Part shown: piece after piece, positions 61,348 to 64,000 of the stretch
How positions within the stretch are numbered: position 1 is the stretch's first letter
How the letters are laid out: each line of letters begins with the position of its first letter
Source of the DNA: an uncultured Senegalimassilia sp.
GTDB taxonomy: Bacteria; Actinomycetota; Coriobacteriia; Coriobacteriales; Eggerthellaceae
Direction: 5' to 3'
NCBI RefSeq assembly: GCF_934630535.1
Contig: NZ_CAKTVU010000001.1
Span: forward strand, 62,001 to 126,000
Length of the DNA stretch: 64,000 nt
Program-made: the position numbers and the translations under genes
Notes under the pieces: model-generated
What the model was told of the DNA's origin: nothing
Databases searched by the model: none
The model's input: only the letters and a program-made list of their open reading frames with translations

Positions 61348-64000
61348 TCTCGCGCATCGGCTTCACCCTGTTCGACCGCTGGGGCGAGAACATGGGGCGC
61401 TTGGCTTACACTGCCGCAACACACGCCGAAGCGCTCGACGGAACCGACGAGCTTAAGATCACATGCGGTCGCGAGCTTTCAAAGGGTCAGCGCGTCGTTT
61501 GGGTAGACCGTCAAGGCAATGCGCACGAGCATCTTGTCGATGAGGTCTCTCAGGTTCACGACGAAAGCGGCAAGACCTACTGCGAAGCCGTCTGCATAAA
61601 CTCCATCGCCGAGCTGCTCGATGACTATATAGAAGATAAGCGGCCTAGCGGCGGCGTGGCCGAAGCGCTCACGTCCATCTTGGGCGGTACGCGCTGGGAA
61701 GTCGGAACATGCGATCTCAAGACCAGCGCATCGCATACGTTCTACCATACGAGCGTACGAGAGGGGTTGACCGACCTCATTGCGACATGGGGCGGCGAGC
61801 TTGAGACGCGCATCGAGACCGACGGCGTTAAGGTCACGCATCGCTACATCGGTGTGCGGGCTTCGCGCGGCGACCAGCAAAGCCCGAAGCGTTTCACCTG
61901 GACGAAGGACATCGTTGACATAAAGCGCACCGTCGGCAGCGCTAACCCGAAAACGCGCGTCTACGGCTACGGCAAGGGCGTGGAGACCGATACGGGCGGC
62001 TACGGTCGCCGCTTGACGTTCGGCGACATCAACGGTGGCAAGGACTACGTAGAAGACGCGGAAGCCACCAAGATTTGGGGGCATCCCGACGGCAAGGGCG
62101 GAATCCTGCCTGCCGTCGATACGTACATCAACGAGCAGTGCGAGGATGCCGCGCAGCTGTTGCAAGAGACGCAAGACTACCTTGACGCCGTAAAGGAGCC
62201 GACGGTCTCTTACGAAGCCAACGTGCTCGACCTGTACGCCTACGGGCGCACGTGGGAAGGCGTGGCGCTGGGCGATTGCGTGGCGATCATCGACAAGCAG
62301 TTCGCCGAGGGCGGCATACGCCTTAAGGGTCGCGTCTCGCAGATTGAGCGCGATTTGGTCACGGCAGAGACCACGGTGATGTTCGGCAACCTGGTCGACG
62401 CGCTCACCGACATGTGGGAGACGATCGCTGGCGCGTTGAAATCGGGCGCGGCTTCGAGGGCGAACTACGACGCCGTCACTAACCCTTCCGTCGGATGGTT
62501 GCAGCTTCTACAATCGGCGCTCAACAAGCAGTTCAACGCCGTCGGCACCTACAAGGTCGAATCGTTCGAGCTTGGGCAGGTTTTCAGCAACGTCGCCCTG
62601 AACCCCGAGACGGGAACGCCCGTCAAAACGACATCCAACATGTGGGCCGTGAACATCAACGGCATGGGCATCCGCCTTGCGTCATCGCTCACGGCTGACG
62701 GGCAATGGGCTTGGACGACGTTCATCACGGGGCAAAGCGTGAACGCCGATTGCATCAACGTCGGAACCATGCACGCCGACCGCGTGCGCGCTGGCCTGCT
62801 CACCGACGAGAAGGGCAAGAACTTCTGGAACCTCGACACGGGCGAGTTCCAGCTTTCGCCAGGCGATGTGAACTACGGCACTGGCGGATGGACGCTCGAT
62901 AGCGTCGTGAACGACCTCGACAAGAGGGCGACAGACAACGCGAATGACGTCAAAACCCTAGGCAACGAAACGAGCACCGCGCTCAATGAGCTGACCGAGA
63001 ACCTTGGCGAGACCGACAAGTCGCTCTCAGAGCTAAAGACATCGCTCGACAACCTCGACGGTACCGTCAACGACCTCGCGAGCGACGGCGTGGTGACCGA
63101 AGCCGAAAAAGCCGCCGTCAACAAGATTCTGCAAACGATCGAGAAGGAGCAATCAGACCTTTCGAGCGAGTACAGCACCCTGAACAACAGCACCTCGCTC
63201 AACGCCCAATTCAAGGCGAACGTCCTGGCCCCGAAATACAACGCGGCGTTCGGCAAAGGCCAGGCGTACGACAACCTGAAAGACTGCATCGACAAGGTTC
63301 TCGCGTGCAAGACAGCCGACGCGCTCAAGTCGGCGATGATCGAGTACAAGAGCGCATACAGCACTTACGCGAGCGCGGTCAACGCGTACCACTCGGCGGC
63401 GTACAGCGCGAAGAGCACCATCGAGCAATCGAAGGCCAAGGCGACGGCGCAGGGACTTTTGAGCGACTACGACGATGCGTTGACGCAAAAAGAGATCTTC
63501 AACAGGCTCACGAACAACGGTGCCACCCAAGGCGTCTACATGAGCAACGGAAAGCTCTATATCAACGCTTCGTATATGTCCACAGGCATTATTTCCGACA
63601 AAATCGGTCGAAACACGTGGAACCTCAACACCGGAGTGCTCACAACGAACTACATGACGGCCAACTACATGACGGCCAACGGAACGTTCAAATGCGGATA
63701 CTCCAACTATTACACGATGCTAAACAACTCTGGTCAAATGAGCGGGTATCGAACAGACAACAGCAGCACGAGAAGCGTCGGATACATCGATTATTCCAGC
63801 TCGTCACGTGATACTTCTACAGGCGCGCTTTCATATGGCCTACAGCTTCAAGCAGAGGGCATCGTACGCGTCTCTACGCCGAAACTGTCCATATCAACGT
63901 CATCGAATCACTCTGTAACGACCACCAACGCGGGAACGGGAACGCTTTGGCTCGCAGGTTTCGACCACAACCCCGGCGATGGATGGAGCCTGAACGATCT
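61338..64000 (+). CDS. Tail-tip/tail-fibre (prophage endopeptidase tail, Tal-like) protein, cut by the window edge
   Basis: At least 887 residues from ATG 61338 with GGGAGGAACG upstream, open at the right edge. The first about 380 residues fit the prophage-tail (PF06605-like) Tal base (ITCGRELSKGQRVVWVDRQGNAHEHLVDEV...). After a coiled coil (about 525-720) comes a beta-rich repeat section. A 15-base direct repeat (63648-63662, 63663-63677) encodes NYMTA twice. Likely contacts the cell surface. Confidence 0.8.
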   Translation, partial: MALISRIGFTLFDRWGENMGRLAYTAATHAEALDGTDELKITCGRELSKGQRVVWVDRQGNAHEHLVDEVSQVHDESGKTYCEAVCINSIAELLDDYIEDKRPSGGVAEALTSILGGTRWEVGTCDLKTSASHTFYHTSVREGLTDLIATWGGELETRIETDGVKVTHRYIGVRASRGDQQSPKRFTWTKDIVDIKRTVGSANPKTRVYGYGKGVETDTGGYGRRLTFGDINGGKDYVEDAEATKIWGHPDGKGGILPAVDTYINEQCEDAAQLLQETQDYLDAVKEPTVSYEANVLDLYAYGRTWEGVALGDCVAIIDKQFAEGGIRLKGRVSQIERDLVTAETTVMFGNLVDALTDMWETIAGALKSGAASRANYDAVTNPSVGWLQLLQSALNKQFNAVGTYKVESFELGQVFSNVALNPETGTPVKTTSNMWAVNINGMGIRLASSLTADGQWAWTTFITGQSVNADCINVGTMHADRVRAGLLTDEKGKNFWNLDTGEFQLSPGDVNYGTGGWTLDSVVNDLDKRATDNANDVKTLGNETSTALNELTENLGETDKSLSELKTSLDNLDGTVNDLASDGVVTEAEKAAVNKILQTIEKEQSDLSSEYSTLNNSTSLNAQFKANVLAPKYNAAFGKGQAYDNLKDCIDKVLACKTADALKSAMIEYKSAYSTYASAVNAYHSAAYSAKSTIEQSKAKATAQGLLSDYDDALTQKEIFNRLTNNGATQGVYMSNGKLYINASYMSTGIISDKIGRNTWNLNTGVLTTNYMTANYMTANGTFKCGYSNYYTMLNNSGQMSGYRTDNSSTRSVGYIDYSSSSRDTSTGALSYGLQLQAEGIVRVSTPKLSISTSSNHSVTTTNAGTGTLWLAGFDHNPGDGWSLND

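Larger units (their letters stand above)
39000..64000. mobile_element. HK97-type siphovirus prophage integrated in tRNA-Ala (right end outside the window)
   Basis: An ordered set of lysogeny, early, packaging, capsid and tail genes begins in the 3' half of the tRNA gene and runs off the right edge. All expected modules up to the tail tip are intact with no stop-interrupted gene, so this part of the prophage looks complete. The lysis genes and the right attachment site must lie beyond the window. Confidence 0.9.

Overview
The window looks like a chromosome piece of a high-GC, probably anaerobic actinobacterium of the class Coriobacteriia (Eggerthellaceae-like). The basis is the GC-rich codon use of the core genes, a 1550-residue fused 2-hydroxyacyl-CoA dehydratase activator, a PFL/DUF711 protein, a small actinobacterial-type integration host factor on the prophage, and the rsmI ... 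metG-tatD-rsmA-veg gene order. No rRNA gene and no CRISPR array is visible; the one tRNA is tRNA-Ala(CGC). All assignments come from reading the sequence; no database search was possible.

Layout. (1) 1 to about 5.4 kb is the right end of a lower-GC integrative element: a primase-helicase running off the left edge, a zinc-ribbon protein, a small serine recombinase and a Tn916-type tyrosine integrase. (2) 5.8-23.4 kb is core chromosome: a low-molecular-weight phosphatase, a flavin-binding protein, a YtrA-type GntR regulator with its DUF1648 membrane protein, a short-chain dehydrogenase, a PIN toxin-antitoxin pair, EttA, a PFL-family protein, a MetQ lipoprotein, a TetR regulator with the giant dehydratase activator, RsmI and a YgjP-like peptidase. 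Several intergenic palindromes and MITE-like repeats lie here. (3) 23.5-31.9 kb is an accessory block between rsmI and metG: a RelBE-type module, an MFS exporter, and a lower-GC island in which a LysR regulator is divergent from a small secreted protein, an ABC ATPase, two Ig-like lipoproteins and three membrane proteins. (4) 32.0-38.9 kb is core again: a secreted cell-wall hydrolase, metG, tatD, a flavodoxin-like protein, rsmA and veg. (5) From the 3' half of tRNA-Ala (about 39.0 kb) to the right edge is a siphovirus-type prophage of the HK97 class.

The prophage reads in normal order: a large serine integrase whose frame ends inside the tRNA gene; a leftward repressor operon; a run of ACGTGA-T-TCACGT operators; a rightward early operon of small, often zinc-binding proteins; a putative replication origin; a second integrase of the tyrosine family followed by an mIHF-like protein; SSB and dUTPase; a probable late regulator; HNH nuclease; terminase; portal; protease; capsid; connectors; tail tube; tail chaperones; tape measure; Dit; and a tail-tip protein cut by the window edge. 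Genes overlap by 4-17 bases throughout, so most are probably translationally coupled.

The points most worth following are the integrase/tRNA fusion with a phage-supplied tRNA terminator, the two unrelated integrases in one prophage, the secreted-peptide/ABC/lipoprotein island, the candidate structured RNA at 11.0 kb, the cos-like inverted repeat, and several strong unexplained palindromes.
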